Position numbers and translations under genes: made by a program | Shown: piece by piece, positions 9,026-18,427 of the stretch | Layout of the letters: each line of letters starts with the position of its first letter | Position numbering within the stretch: the first letter of the stretch is position 1 | The notes under the pieces: model-generated | Databases searched by the model: none | What the model saw: only the letters and a program-made list of their open reading frames with translations | Told to the model about the DNA's origin: nothing | Assembly: GCA_902984215.1 (NCBI GenBank) | Contig: CADWAF010001549.1 | Location: 1-35,540, forward strand | Length of the DNA: 35,540 nt | Reading direction: 5' to 3' | Source of the DNA: Willaertia magna | Taxonomy: Eukaryota > Heterolobosea > Eutetramitea > Acrasida > Naegleriidae

Positions 9026-10207
9026 TTAAACTCTCATATCATTATGTGCATTATGTTGTTGTTGAGCTAATGGAGATAATTTTTCTAATCTTTCTAATCT
9101 CTTATTAATATCAGTTAAAGTTTTTAATAATTGAACCATTAATTCATTATTTCCATGATTATTATTAATGATATGAAATGCATTATTAACTAAATCATTT
9201 CCTCCACATAATACATTTGAAGTATTGTTATTCATTAATGATAATACTGGAGAATGTTGTTTTGTTTGTAAATTAGCCTTTTCTACAACAACATCATTAA
9301 CAATAATAACATCATCTACAACTTCTTCTTTAATCTTCTTATTTAATGGTTGTTGTTGTTTTTCAATACTTTCTTCCTTCTTACTTCTCTTTTCTCCCTT
9401 CTTATTAGAAGAAGAAGTAGAAGTACTCTTCTTATTAGGCTTTCTAGCATAAACTTTAAAATTACTTGACATTAATCTATAAATCACATCTTTTTGAACA
9501 TTATCCATCATATATTCCCAACCTAATTGGAAAGATTTTCTATCGAAATGATAAGAAGAATCAGTGAATTGTACTTTAGATACACCATAATAATAATAGC
9601 CTTCGTTATCTGCGGACTTTTTATCAATCTTCTTTCTAGTCATTGCAATTTCTAAATCTCCCTTCAAGATCATGTTTCCTTCTTTATTTAAAACTAATGA
9701 TTGATAATCTCCTTCAAATACAACTTTAGGTCTAACCATAATTACATTTGGTAAGGCTTGTTCATTCATTCCATTGTTATTTGAGAGATATAAACGATGT
9801 TCAAATTGGTAGATAATTGGAGTATATAATGAAGATGGTAATCGAGTAGTGAATGGATCTAATCTAGTTTTCCATTGGATATCTACACGAGAAACAATGG
9901 TTGTTTCGGTTTGTTGTTTTTCGGAATTACTATTAAGTAATTGGTTGATTGGAAGAATAGTCCAATCAGGATCGGTAGTTGTTGTTTTTGTTGCTGTTCC
10001 GGATGAAGATGAGGATGAGGTACCAGTTTCTTCTTCATCAGATGAAGTTGTTCCGGAAGATGATGAATCGGTATTTTGATCACCTGTTGCGGTATCGACA
10101 CTAACTAAAGTATTAGTTGCTGTTGTGCTAGTTGTTTTATTATAATAATTCATATTCTTTGCAGAATATCGTCCTTCTAGAGATGGGTACATATGTTGAC
10201 AAGACAT
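9026..10207 (-). CDS. Low-complexity, probably nuclear protein with a central folded domain
   Basis: 393 aa. The N-terminal 75 residues are Thr/Ser/Asp/Glu low complexity. A folded region spans about 80-255: alternating hydrophobic strands (IIYQFEHRLYLS, VIMVRPKVVFEGDY, MILKGDLEIAM) and an aromatic stretch, SYHFDRKSFQLGWEYMMD, leading to SSNFKVYARKP. The ending S-S-x-F-K-V is reminiscent of beta-sandwich DNA-binding proteins of several eukaryotes; this is a resemblance from memory, not a demonstrated homology. Two basic clusters (NKKGEKRSKKEE, NKKIKEE) follow and could be nuclear localisation signals. The C-terminus has a short Leu heptad-like helix (LLKTLTDINKRLERLEKL) able to form a coiled coil. 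A dimeric transcription regulator is a plausible but unproven role. No intron. Confidence 0.5.
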   Translation of the reverse strand: MSCQHMYPSLEGRYSAKNMNYYNKTTSTTATNTLVSVDTATGDQNTDSSSSGTTSSDEEETGTSSSSSSGTATKTTTTDPDWTILPINQLLNSNSEKQQTETTIVSRVDIQWKTRLDPFTTRLPSSLYTPIIYQFEHRLYLSNNNGMNEQALPNVIMVRPKVVFEGDYQSLVLNKEGNMILKGDLEIAMTRKKIDKKSADNEGYYYYGVSKVQFTDSSYHFDRKSFQLGWEYMMDNVQKDVIYRLMSSNFKVYARKPNKKSTSTSSSNKKGEKRSKKEESIEKQQQPLNKKIKEEVVDDVIIVNDVVVEKANLQTKQHSPVLSLMNNNTSNVLCGGNDLVNNAFHIINNNHGNNELMVQLLKTLTDINKRLERLEKLSPLAQQQHNAHNDMRV

Positions 10208-10715
10208 GTTGTTGTTGTTTGTTTTTAATTAAATAGTTAAAACCTAAAGGTAATGGTTTTTACTAATTGTTGGGTGTATTGAAGAAATGGTGAAATAAGT
10301 TTTTAATTAAAAATTAATTAAATTGTTGGTTATTCAATAAAATTGAATGTTGATGGTTTGTTGTTGTTTTGCGGTAAAGTGGTTTATTACTTTGATGCTA
10401 GTAAATTACTTTCAACAGATAGACTGAGATGAAAAGTTTTTTTTCAAAATTAAAAATTTTATTCAATTCGAGAACTTCAAGTAATATTTGAAGTCTATTT
10501 TTAGTGTAATTTGGTTCAATTTTGAGAAACGCAGTTCTACGCTTTTTGTATTTTGTTAGGAATTGTGAAATTTGTTTTGTAATGTGTTGTGGAATAAACA
10601 AGAAATAATTATCTTGGTCTTAAATAGACATAAAGATCATTGTTATCTACATGTAACACATGTAACTTATCTTTGTTTCTTGATTATTATAACCCTTGTC
10701 AAAAAAAAAAATATC
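10208..10715. other. Divergent intergenic region
   Basis: Spacer between the divergently transcribed gene starts at 10207 (-) and 10716 (+). It is AT-rich with TTGTTG runs near 10208-10222 and 10358-10368. A 67-codon minus frame at 10398-10601 lacks an ATG and is not called. No RNA gene or clear promoter element was recognised. Confidence 0.5.
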
Positions 10716-11300
10716 ATGAAAACGATAGCTCTCTTCTTTTGTCTTGTTGTTTTGCTTCTAACATTCAGTTTGAATGCCGAGGAATGTACACATTGTTGTT
10801 GTTACTATTGTAGACTAACACAAGCCGCAAAGCATTATCAAAGTTGTGATGGTAGTGCTGCTTTGGGTACCGCTCCAGCAGGTGCTCAAATTAAAATGTA
10901 TGCTTCTGGATGTCAACCGTGTGCAGGACAAAGCCGTGTTCTTTCAAGAGTTGTTGGTGACCATGGTTGGGGATTCTTCGATAAAAGTGTGGTACAATGT
11001 AGTCCAGAATGCCACGTGGGATACAACACTGTTTATGAGAAACAAAATATGAAGGTTAGTTGTAAATCTGCAGGTGATTATAGATTTTCTAGAATGGCTA
11101 CCTTAAGACAAGCCGCCTCAGGATTAGTTTGTGCCGATGTTCCAGAGAATTATCATGCTACAGTTTTAGGATGTAATACTCCAACCTCTGAATGGTGTAA
11201 GGTTGAAGTTCACGAAAAAAGTGTTTGCAATGGTTTATCTCATAACTACTGTGGTGGGTGCATTGGATACGTTTTGTGTGACAGTTTAGAGAGATTGTAA
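10716..11300 (+). CDS. Secreted 18-cysteine protein, unknown family
   Basis: 194 aa from ATG 10716; upstream in-frame codons have no leader logic, whereas this Met starts a clean signal peptide (KTIALFFCLVVLLLTFSLNA, residues 2-21). The mature part has 18 Cys, an even number fitting nine disulfides, beginning with a dense cluster (ECTHCCCYYC) and ending with CGGCIGYVLC. Between them are ordered, non-repetitive Gly/Ala/Tyr-containing segments (DHGWGFFDKS, PECHVGYNTVYEK). No TM segment, no catalytic motif and no repeat. Base and codon composition stand out from neighbours: more GCC, ACC, GGT and CCA codons, fewer Asn/Lys homopolymers, and no low-complexity insert. It may be a highly expressed or fast-evolving secreted protein, or an acquired one; sequence alone does not decide. 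I do not recognise the family. Confidence 0.75.
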   Translation: MKTIALFFCLVVLLLTFSLNAEECTHCCCYYCRLTQAAKHYQSCDGSAALGTAPAGAQIKMYASGCQPCAGQSRVLSRVVGDHGWGFFDKSVVQCSPECHVGYNTVYEKQNMKVSCKSAGDYRFSRMATLRQAASGLVCADVPENYHATVLGCNTPTSEWCKVEVHEKSVCNGLSHNYCGGCIGYVLCDSLERL

Positions 11301-11362
11301 TAAATAATCCATACTGTAGAAGTATTTTGGTCAGACTTCCTATAGAGTCTCACAAAAAGGTA

Positions 11363-13018
11363 TTAATCCTTTTCCAAAACTGATTTGAGTTGAGTAATTG
11401 TTAATTGAATTTGTTGGAACAATTTCTTTTTCTCTTCATTTACTAGTTCACCACTTATTATCAACTCCTTTTTTTCTATTTGTTTTCTAGCGTTTTTAAT
11501 ATAGATATTCATTGTTTCCTCCATTCTGTTATTATTAGATTGGCTGTAGCTTTGTCTTAAAACTTTCTCAAATTTCAGTCTCTTTCTTACAATATATCCC
11601 CTGAAAGTTCTTTGAATTAGTGCTGCACTTTGGTGGAGTAAATTAGTCGCATCACCTTTTCCATTTGACACCTTAATACTTTCTCTTTGTTTTATTTGTA
11701 CCCCTGATTTTAGAGGGGCAACATCAGCGTCCATGTATAAAGATTGAGTTAAACTTTTGTAATTCCTAAACGAATTGGATCTATTCATCTCGATTAGAGG
11801 AGAAGTTTCTTTCTTTTTTGGACTGTTACTTGTAGAGTTAGGGGTTGAATCAACTTGTGTTATGGACATCATTGATTGAGGTAAAAAACCTAAACCTGTC
11901 TTTGAAATATAATTCTTACTTTGAGACATACCAGTTGTTGTGGGAGATGAGGCAGACGAGTTAGAGGATGACGATGAGTTAGAGGAGTTTGCTTGCTTAA
12001 ATCTGCGAACATTATTCTCACTCTTCCCACTACCACCACTCGAAGGCTTCCTAATAGATGATGCATTTAAGCCAAGTTTATCTTTAACTTTCTTAACAGA
12101 ATCAGAAAACTTTAAAGTAATTTCATTTTCTCCTCCTAACATCTCTACACATATATTTAAGCCTTTAAGATAACATTCCAAAGCACTTTGAAATTTCTGT
12201 AGAAATTCATATTCTACCCCAACATTAAAATAACAAATAATTAAGGAATTTTCAAAATTTGGAACATTCTTTTTCAAGTGATTTAATTTACAATATATTT
12301 CTAATTGTCTTAAAGCAAAAAGTCCATGTTCTAAGGCTGCTTCATGATTTCCCATTTCAGATAATACAGCGCATAGGTTTAATTCAATACTAGAATTAAT
12401 TGATTTTTCTTGATTTCTAGCCAGTTTTAGACATTCTAAAGCTAACGGTAATTGTTCATTCCTAAAATAAATTAAATATTTTTTGTAATAGTTTTTCTCA
12501 ACTTACTCTTTATAATAAACTGCAAAATTATTTAAGGTAGAGATGTACATTTTGGATCTTTTATCTTCATCTAAAATTACATCTTCACAGTGTTTATCTA
12601 ACATATTCTTAGCCTTTTCAAGGCAAACTTTACAGGCAATTAAGTTAGCATCCTTATTAAGGTAATCATTTGCGAGTATGTTGCATTTTACAATAAATCT
12701 TTCAAAATCTTTTGCAATTTTTGAGTGATCTTTATTTTCAATCATTAAATACAAATACTTTTCTAAATATTGTAAACTTGAATAAGGATTACCATTTTTC
12801 TTTTCTAATATAGATAATTCCATTAGATATTCAGGAGAAAGATAATATTCTGAAGATTCAGGTATAATCGGTGTAAAATTAAAATATGAATCATCTTTGT
12901 TTTCCTTCTTCGGTGTAGCATTGATAACATGCTCCTCATGAAGACCACTGTTCTTAGATTTTGAGGGAGAGGAATACTCAAAATCATTCCTTTTCATTTT
13001 TTCTTTTGGATTTTCCAT
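11363..13018 (-). CDS. TPR repeat protein with IQ calmodulin-binding motif (two exons)
   Basis: Exon 1 is 13018-12507 and exon 2 is 12461-11363. The intron 12506-12462 has a GTAAGT donor and a TTTTAG acceptor, and the phase agrees (170 codons + 2 nt, then 1 nt), giving 536 aa. Residues about 60-305 form helical TPR-like pairs, clearest across the splice junction (LNNFAVYYKE|NEQLPLALECLKLA, LNLCAVLSEMGNHEAALEHG, CYFNVGVEYEFLQKFQSALECYLKGL). A Ser/Asn/Pro-rich linker follows, then an IQ motif (ALIQRTFRGYIVRKRLKFEK, about 440-460) predicted to bind calmodulin, and a helical tail. Similar TPR proteins occur in ciliates and other flagellated protists (recollection), so a role at flagella or basal bodies is possible but inferred. 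The gene is divergent from the Rho GTPase gene, sharing a 269 nt promoter region. Confidence 0.8.
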
Positions 13019-13287
13019 CTGAGGTGTTACTAAAAGGCATACTTCCCGCCAAAATACTTATAATTTACTTAAATTTTAAATCAATAACAATCTTTACAAA
13101 TCCATTAGTTACTAAAATTATATAGCTTATTGACATTACAAAAATCTTTAAAAATTATGAATTCGAATTTTAAAACCTTTAATTGTAGTGCAGTGGAACG
13201 ATTCATTTACCTTTTGGGCATTGGCTTGCCTAAAAAAAAAGTTAATGACAAGTGAAATAAAATCAAACAAATACAAACACAAAAAAA

Positions 13288-14231
13288 ATGGGAAAGAAAG
13301 ATTTAAAAGTTAAAATTGTTGCAGTTGGAGATGGTGCTGGTACGTAAAATAGTTTCTTATCAATTGTTTTAAATATGTATTAATAATAATTAGTCGGCAA
13401 AACATGTCTCTTGATGGTTTATGTAAGTTTATGAGAAAAAATTGACGTTTTTTTTTTGACAATAAATTTTTTAATAATTTTTTAATTATTTTTTTAATTG
13501 TTCCGATAAATTATTTATTTCATGATTATAAAATAGGTAAATAACGAATTTCCTGAGGAATATATACCTACAGTTTTTGAGAATTATGATACTGCAGTAA
13601 AATTTAAAGGAAAAGATATTACTCTTTCTGTTTGGGATACAGTATGTGTTTTTATTTGTTAAATATTTTTTTAAATTATTTATTTTTAAAAATTAATTTA
13701 AAAAATTAAATATTAAAAATATTATTTTAGGCTGGACAAGAAGATTATGATGGTACGTATTAAATAACTTTTAAAAGAAAATTTACTGTAAATAATAATT
13801 ATAGAACTACGTCATTTATCATATCCAAACGCTAATTGTTTTTTACTTTGTTTTGCCGTTACGAATCGTACTTCTTTAAATAACGTAAAATCAAAATGGT
13901 TACCTGAAATTACTGTATGTATTGCTTTTATTTATTTTATTCATTTCGTAATATTTTTTGTAAACATTTTACAACATTTTTTACAAAAAAAAATACAAAA
14001 AAATAGAAACATTGCCCTAAAACACCAATTATTTTAGTTGGAACAAAAGGAGATTTAAGAAAAAGTGATTCATCTAATGATTCAGTTAGTATTGAAGAAG
14101 CTCAAAAAGTAGCTGACGAAATAGATGCAGTTTGTTATATTGAAACTAGTGCAAGGACAAGAAAAGGTGTAGATGATGTATTTCAAAGAGCAATAGAGGC
14201 TAATGTAAAGAAAGGTTGTGAAATAATGTAA
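13288..14231 (+). CDS. Rho/Rac-family small GTPase, six exons
   Basis: Exons: 13288-13339, 13394-13422, 13537-13641, 13731-13752, 13805-13914 and 14007-14231. Donors are GTACGT, GTAAGT, GTATGT, GTACGT and GTATGT; acceptors are all TAG; phases join cleanly into about 180 aa. The P-loop is GDGAVGKTC, split by intron 1. Switch I reads YIPTVFENY (Rho signature), switch II DTAGQEDYDELRHLSYP, the base-binding motif GTKGDL, and the G5 motif ETSAR. The C-terminus GCEIM is a CaaX box, so prenylation and membrane anchoring are expected. Rho GTPases control actin and motility. The roughly 13-residue helical Rho insert after the TKxD motif is shortened (DLRKSDSSNDSVSIEEA), and the usual polybasic stretch before CaaX is weak (VKKG). 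Exons of 29 and 22 nt are unusual in this intron-poor setting. The ATG follows seven A residues. Confidence 0.92.
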
Positions 14232-14367
14232 TTTTAAATAAAATTTTTATTTTTGTAATTATTTATTGTTTTAAATTGAACATTAATATTAACATGCCAT
14301 TTTGATTAGGTTCAAATTTTTTAATAAAGATTGAAACGAGGAAATTTTATTTTTTTTTCGAAAAAAA

Positions 14368-16242
14368 ATGAATAGATTAGTAAGACTTGGGGTTTCATTC
14401 ACACCATTAAAAAAGACCAATACAAATTTCCTAAAGAGTTGTTTTATCATTTCAAGTAGAAATTTTATAACTTCTAAAATTCATTTAAATAATAATTTAA
14501 CTGATAATACAATTGATTCTAGAAATTATGAAGAGTTAGTAAGGGAAGCCTTTAATAATTATTTATCAAACTATGGCGGAGAAGATGAATATATTGGAGA
14601 AGACTTTTTTGACGATTTAGCAACAAGTGATTACTTTAAGGAATTAGGACTTTCTGAGTATGATAATGAATTAATACAAGAACAAAGAGACTTTGCTGAA
14701 AAGCAAGGAAAACCATTCGGAAAAGGTGTGTAATTATAATACATTCTATTTATTTATCATCTTTTTCTTTTTGTTTTTTTCTTCTTTTGTTATTTAAAAA
14801 ATGTTTTGAAATTACGGAAATCTCGGATGGAAGAGGTTCAAGGGAAGAAGTTAGAAGGTGAGAAGGAAGATGGAGAGGTTGTAAAGTCGGCAGCAACGAT
14901 TGTAGGAAGTGTTGTTGGAGGATTGATGGATGCTGCTACATCAAAGGATATACATAAAGAAGATAAGGCTAAGAAAAGGGATATGATTTCAATAATTGTT
15001 TCTAAGGATGAATATGATGACATGCGTTTGGATAAATTCCTTAAGAAAGTTTATCCAACCCTTTCCCATGGTCTTATGCAAAAACTATTTAGAAAGAAAA
15101 AGATTTTAAAGAACGGACAACCTGTAAAAGAAAATAGTGAAAGAGTTTTTGGTGGAGATGTTATTGAAATACCAAAGGAGTTTTTACCAAATGAGACGAA
15201 TAATGATGTAACATGTAACGAAGAAAAGATTAACAATAATAAGGATACTATCTCTTTAGAAGAAGATGATTTAGAGATAGAACCTTCTTCCGAAGAAATA
15301 AGCAATGAAGTTTATAAACTTTTAGGTAAACCTTCCTTCACTAAAGACGGTAAATTAATCTTAACGCCTGAACAAGTAAAAATCATTAGAGGATGGATAA
15401 TATTTAGAAATGATGAAGTAATTGTTTTAAATAAGCCTTATGGTATTGCAGTACAAGGTGGTTCAAGACATGAAGGATTTCATTTAGATGCAATCCTAGA
15501 AGCTTTAACGGGTTTAGATGGATTTGCAGTTAGACCAAAATTAGTTCATAGATTAGATAGAGATACAACTGGAGTATTAGTTGTTGCTAGAAATAGAGCT
15601 GGCGTATTAAGAATGCAAAGATGGTTTTCAGAAGAGAGTGAAACCTTAAAGAAATGTTATTGGGCAATTACTTCAGGCACACCTTCTCCTGTAACTGGAA
15701 GGTAAGTTTGTTTTTAAACAATGATAATAATTATTATTTACTATTATTAAAAGAGTTAAAATGGTTTTAGATATTCAAAAGGATGAAAGAGGTTATGAAA
15801 GAGTTTATGGAACTGAACAAAAATCATCTACTTCAAAGATATCAATTACTGAATATAAAACAATTGATCATATGACTGATCAATTATCTTGGTTAGCATT
15901 ATATCCAATAACTGGAAGAAAACATCAATTAAGAGTACATTGTTCAACTGCATTACATTGTCCTATAATTGGTGATTTTAAATATGGTAATGGTATACCT
16001 GAACATTTAGAACCTATCATTCCTGATATTTCTTTGAAACGATTACATTTACATGCAAGAGCTTTGAAATTACCATATCTTGATAAAGAGTAAGTAAGAA
16101 TTAGTTGAATTTTAGTTATTTAAATTTTCGATTTAGTGGAAAGAATATTGTTGTTGTGGCACCTTTACCAGCTCACTTTGATGAATTATTTAGATATTTA
16201 CTTTTTGATGAGAAGGATGGAAATAAATTATTATTTAAATAA
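14368..16242 (+). CDS. Mitochondrial-type RluC-like pseudouridine synthase (S4 + RluA domains), four exons
   Basis: Preferred model: exons 14368-14727, 14836-15701, 15754-16089 and 16137-16242 (555 aa). Introns 2 (GTAAGT...AAG) and 3 (GTAAGT...TTTAG) are firm, because the frames on both sides join inside conserved motifs. Intron 1 is inferred: two in-frame stops at 14731 and 14737, then a T-rich tract; GTGTAA...GAG keeps the frame. Without it, a 121-aa mitochondrial-looking protein is followed by a synthase starting at ATG 14827. Residues 1-45 look like a mitochondrial presequence (Arg/Ser/Phe-rich, few acids). The S4 RNA-binding domain is MRLDKFLKKVYPTLSHG onwards. The RluA domain has VIVLNKPYGIAVQGG, HRLDRDTTG (catalytic Asp codon 15556-15558) and TGRKHQLRVH. 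The AVQGG-type motif resembles alphaproteobacterial RluC, fitting modification of mitochondrial large-subunit rRNA (inference). Confidence 0.8.
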
Positions 16243-16327
16243 TTATTTGGAAAAGGTATTTATGTCCTATTATAGTTGGTGTATTATGAATGTGTTGGAA
16301 TATTGTAAGTTGGTCAACTGTGTTTTA

Positions 16328-16522
16328 TTATTCACAACTAACAGCATAAAAATTATTAATTGAAGATTTTGCAACACTAAATACAAAACTAGAACCATTA
16401 TATATTCTCCTTAATGTATTATAATCAACAGCACCAATCTCTCCATCATATAAAACAGCTTCACCAACAACATATTTCAATAAAGTTGATTTTTGGTTTT
16501 CTTTTTTACAGGTTTTTTCTTT
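16328..16522 (-). other. Coding-like frame extending the F-box-like gene
   Basis: Minus-strand frame open for 64 codons between a TGA at 16525-16523 and the TAA at 16328-16330. It has no ATG, so it cannot start on its own. The inner part is rich in Val/Gly/Ala/Tyr with normal local codons (LLKYVVGEAVLYDGEIGAV, NTLRRIYNGSSFVF), unlike the shadow frames here. It overlaps the Lys-rich end of the F-box-like frame in a different phase. The A/T runs at 16489-16510 are a natural place for a one-base error. Confidence 0.4.
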
Positions 16523-17970
16523 TCAATGTTGGTTACATCAATATAATCTTCATCCTCTTCATAATTTTTTGAAGGTAATAATGAAAAGATATCAAATTGT
16601 TTGGAAAGAAATGTTATGCTTAATAATTGATTGTAAATATCACTTTTCAATAGAATGTTATTATTATTAAAACCATCTAATTGTAAATGAAGTAATTTTG
16701 GAAATATTTTCTTATTTAAAACACGCTCTAGAATTTTTTTCTGTAAATGTTCTGTCTCTTGGTTAAATCTACCATACAAGTAAGGGTCAAGATAAATTTC
16801 CAAATATAATACATTTGGAAAATAAACATTTTTCAAAAAGTTTTGTAATCTTTCTGCCTTTAATTCCACAAATTCTAAAGTAAGAAATTGTACTGAATGA
16901 AATGTCCTTTGTGGAATTTCACCAACATCAACTAACCTTAAATAACAATATCCATCTAATAATCCTTCATTTTCTTTTTTAAATTTATCCCAAAACAAAT
17001 CTTTTTCAATAGTCAAACCAAACTTTCTATTTTTTTCTTCTTCTTTTTCGCAATACAAATTTCTTTTCTGTTTCTTCTTTTTAACAGGAACTGAAATAAA
17101 TTTACCTTCATTGTCAACATTAATTTCATTCATCAAATTATCGCCAAATAATGATTGATTTCTAAAATAGTTATTTCCAGATAAATCAAAATTAAAAGCA
17201 AAATAACTTAATTGATATTTTAAAACATCTATTAATCCAATACGTTCAATTTGGGTTAAATTATAAATATCACTTTCTGTTAAATTTAATTTATTTAATC
17301 TTTTAATTAATTTTAAATCTAAATCTTTTTGAGTTTCAGCTTGCATAAATAAATTTGTAATTTCCTTTTCTTCTTCATGTCCACTTCCTTTTTCGTCATC
17401 ACCAGTTTCATAATATCCATAATAATCACTTGTCGAGTTTTCAACATTTGATAACTTTGCTCTTTCAATTGTTTGTATAACTGATTGTAATTTACAATAT
17501 TCTAATACCTCAACATATGGAATGTCACCTGTACCTAATTTAATTGTGTCAATATGTTCAGTTCTATGCCAATAAATTAATTTCTGAAAATAATTAATAT
17601 AATTAATTAAATATATTTGAAATTCATCAATTAATTCAATTATATTTTCTTCTTCTTTTAATTTACAATTTGTTAATAATTGATAATAAAATTTATTTAT
17701 CATTGTAAAATTTAAAAAAGCAATAAAATTAGATAAATTTGGAAATGACTTTTTAAAATCTTTCTTTCTTAACATTTCTAATAATTGTAAAGATAATTTT
17801 TCAAATAATTCCTTGTCCATATTCTTTTCATTAATTATTGGAACATTTCCAAGCCAAAAAGAAATGATATTTAATAACATTTCTAAAGGTAATTGTTGAA
17901 GAGGAGAAGGATTTTTCTTCTGACAACAACTAATGTTAACACTAAATTCTTTCTTTTCTGAACTCAACAT
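16477..17970 (-). CDS. F-box-like protein, C-terminus uncertain
   Basis: 497 aa from ATG 17970, which follows eight A residues; an upstream in-frame ATG at 18003 is less likely. Residues about 24-40 (PLQQLPLEMLLNIISFWLG) match the start of an F-box, and the second half (FLNFTMINKFYYQLL) appears after an insert of about 45 residues. The body is helical with acidic and Lys-rich inserts. Late segments are spaced like degenerate leucine-rich repeats (SVQFLTLEFVELKAERLQNFL, PNVLYLEIYLDPYL, FPKLLHLQLDGF), suggesting an F-box/LRR ubiquitin-ligase adaptor. The annotated stop lies in a Lys-rich tail. Immediately downstream, another minus frame without an ATG (16522-16328, 64 codons) has coding-like composition, so the true C-terminus may extend through a frame change. 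Convergent with the pseudouridine synthase gene. Confidence 0.65.
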   Translation of the reverse strand: MLSSEKKEFSVNISCCQKKNPSPLQQLPLEMLLNIISFWLGNVPIINEKNMDKELFEKLSLQLLEMLRKKDFKKSFPNLSNFIAFLNFTMINKFYYQLLTNCKLKEEENIIELIDEFQIYLINYINYFQKLIYWHRTEHIDTIKLGTGDIPYVEVLEYCKLQSVIQTIERAKLSNVENSTSDYYGYYETGDDEKGSGHEEEKEITNLFMQAETQKDLDLKLIKRLNKLNLTESDIYNLTQIERIGLIDVLKYQLSYFAFNFDLSGNNYFRNQSLFGDNLMNEINVDNEGKFISVPVKKKKQKRNLYCEKEEEKNRKFGLTIEKDLFWDKFKKENEGLLDGYCYLRLVDVGEIPQRTFHSVQFLTLEFVELKAERLQNFLKNVYFPNVLYLEIYLDPYLYGRFNQETEHLQKKILERVLNKKIFPKLLHLQLDGFNNNNILLKSDIYNQLLSITFLSKQFDIFSLLPSKNYEEDEDYIDVTNIEKKKPVKKKTKNQLY

Positions 17971-18427
17971 TTTTTTTTCTTTTGAAAAAATTAATTTCCG
18001 CAATTTTGGGGAAAAACTTTACAATAGATAATTTGCTTTTTTACAACGTTTTTTTCTAAAGGCTTTTCTTTTGATAAATTTTAAAAGAAACTATTACTAC
18101 CTTTACCAAGTTAACCAGAAGAATTATTAAAGTGCAATTTCATAAGCTCAAAGTCCAAATTCTGTTCTTTTACTCTGCAAGTGGTATGCCTCAACTTTAA
18201 GGAGATGTATTGGTTTACTGATTGCACAAATGCCATTTCTGAAGGTGGACTTATTCTTGAAAGGTTAGTTTATAAGCTTTATTTATATTTAATAACGGCA
18301 AACATAATGTTGTTTAAAACCAAGACAAGAGAAATTAAGTCAAAAATTTAAGGATATTAACTTTTTATAAAGTGATAGATTATAAACAAACTTCATTAAG
18401 ATTTACTTCTTACTACTGGCCTTGTAT
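17971..18427. other. Intergenic region with a small GC-richer island
   Basis: Region between the start of the F-box-like gene (-) and the 3' end of the ABC transporter (-). Bases about 18110-18275 are visibly less AT-rich than the surroundings and are open in more than one frame (a plus frame of about 78 codons ending near 18351, and a minus frame of about 50 codons), but neither has convincing start, splice or family signals. The rest is AT-rich promoter/3' UTR sequence. Confidence 0.4.

Noticed and set aside
10398..10601. 67-codon minus ORF in the 10.2-10.7 kb spacer
   Set aside because: Starts with TTG, has no ATG and no recognisable family; might be a relic, but support is too weak.
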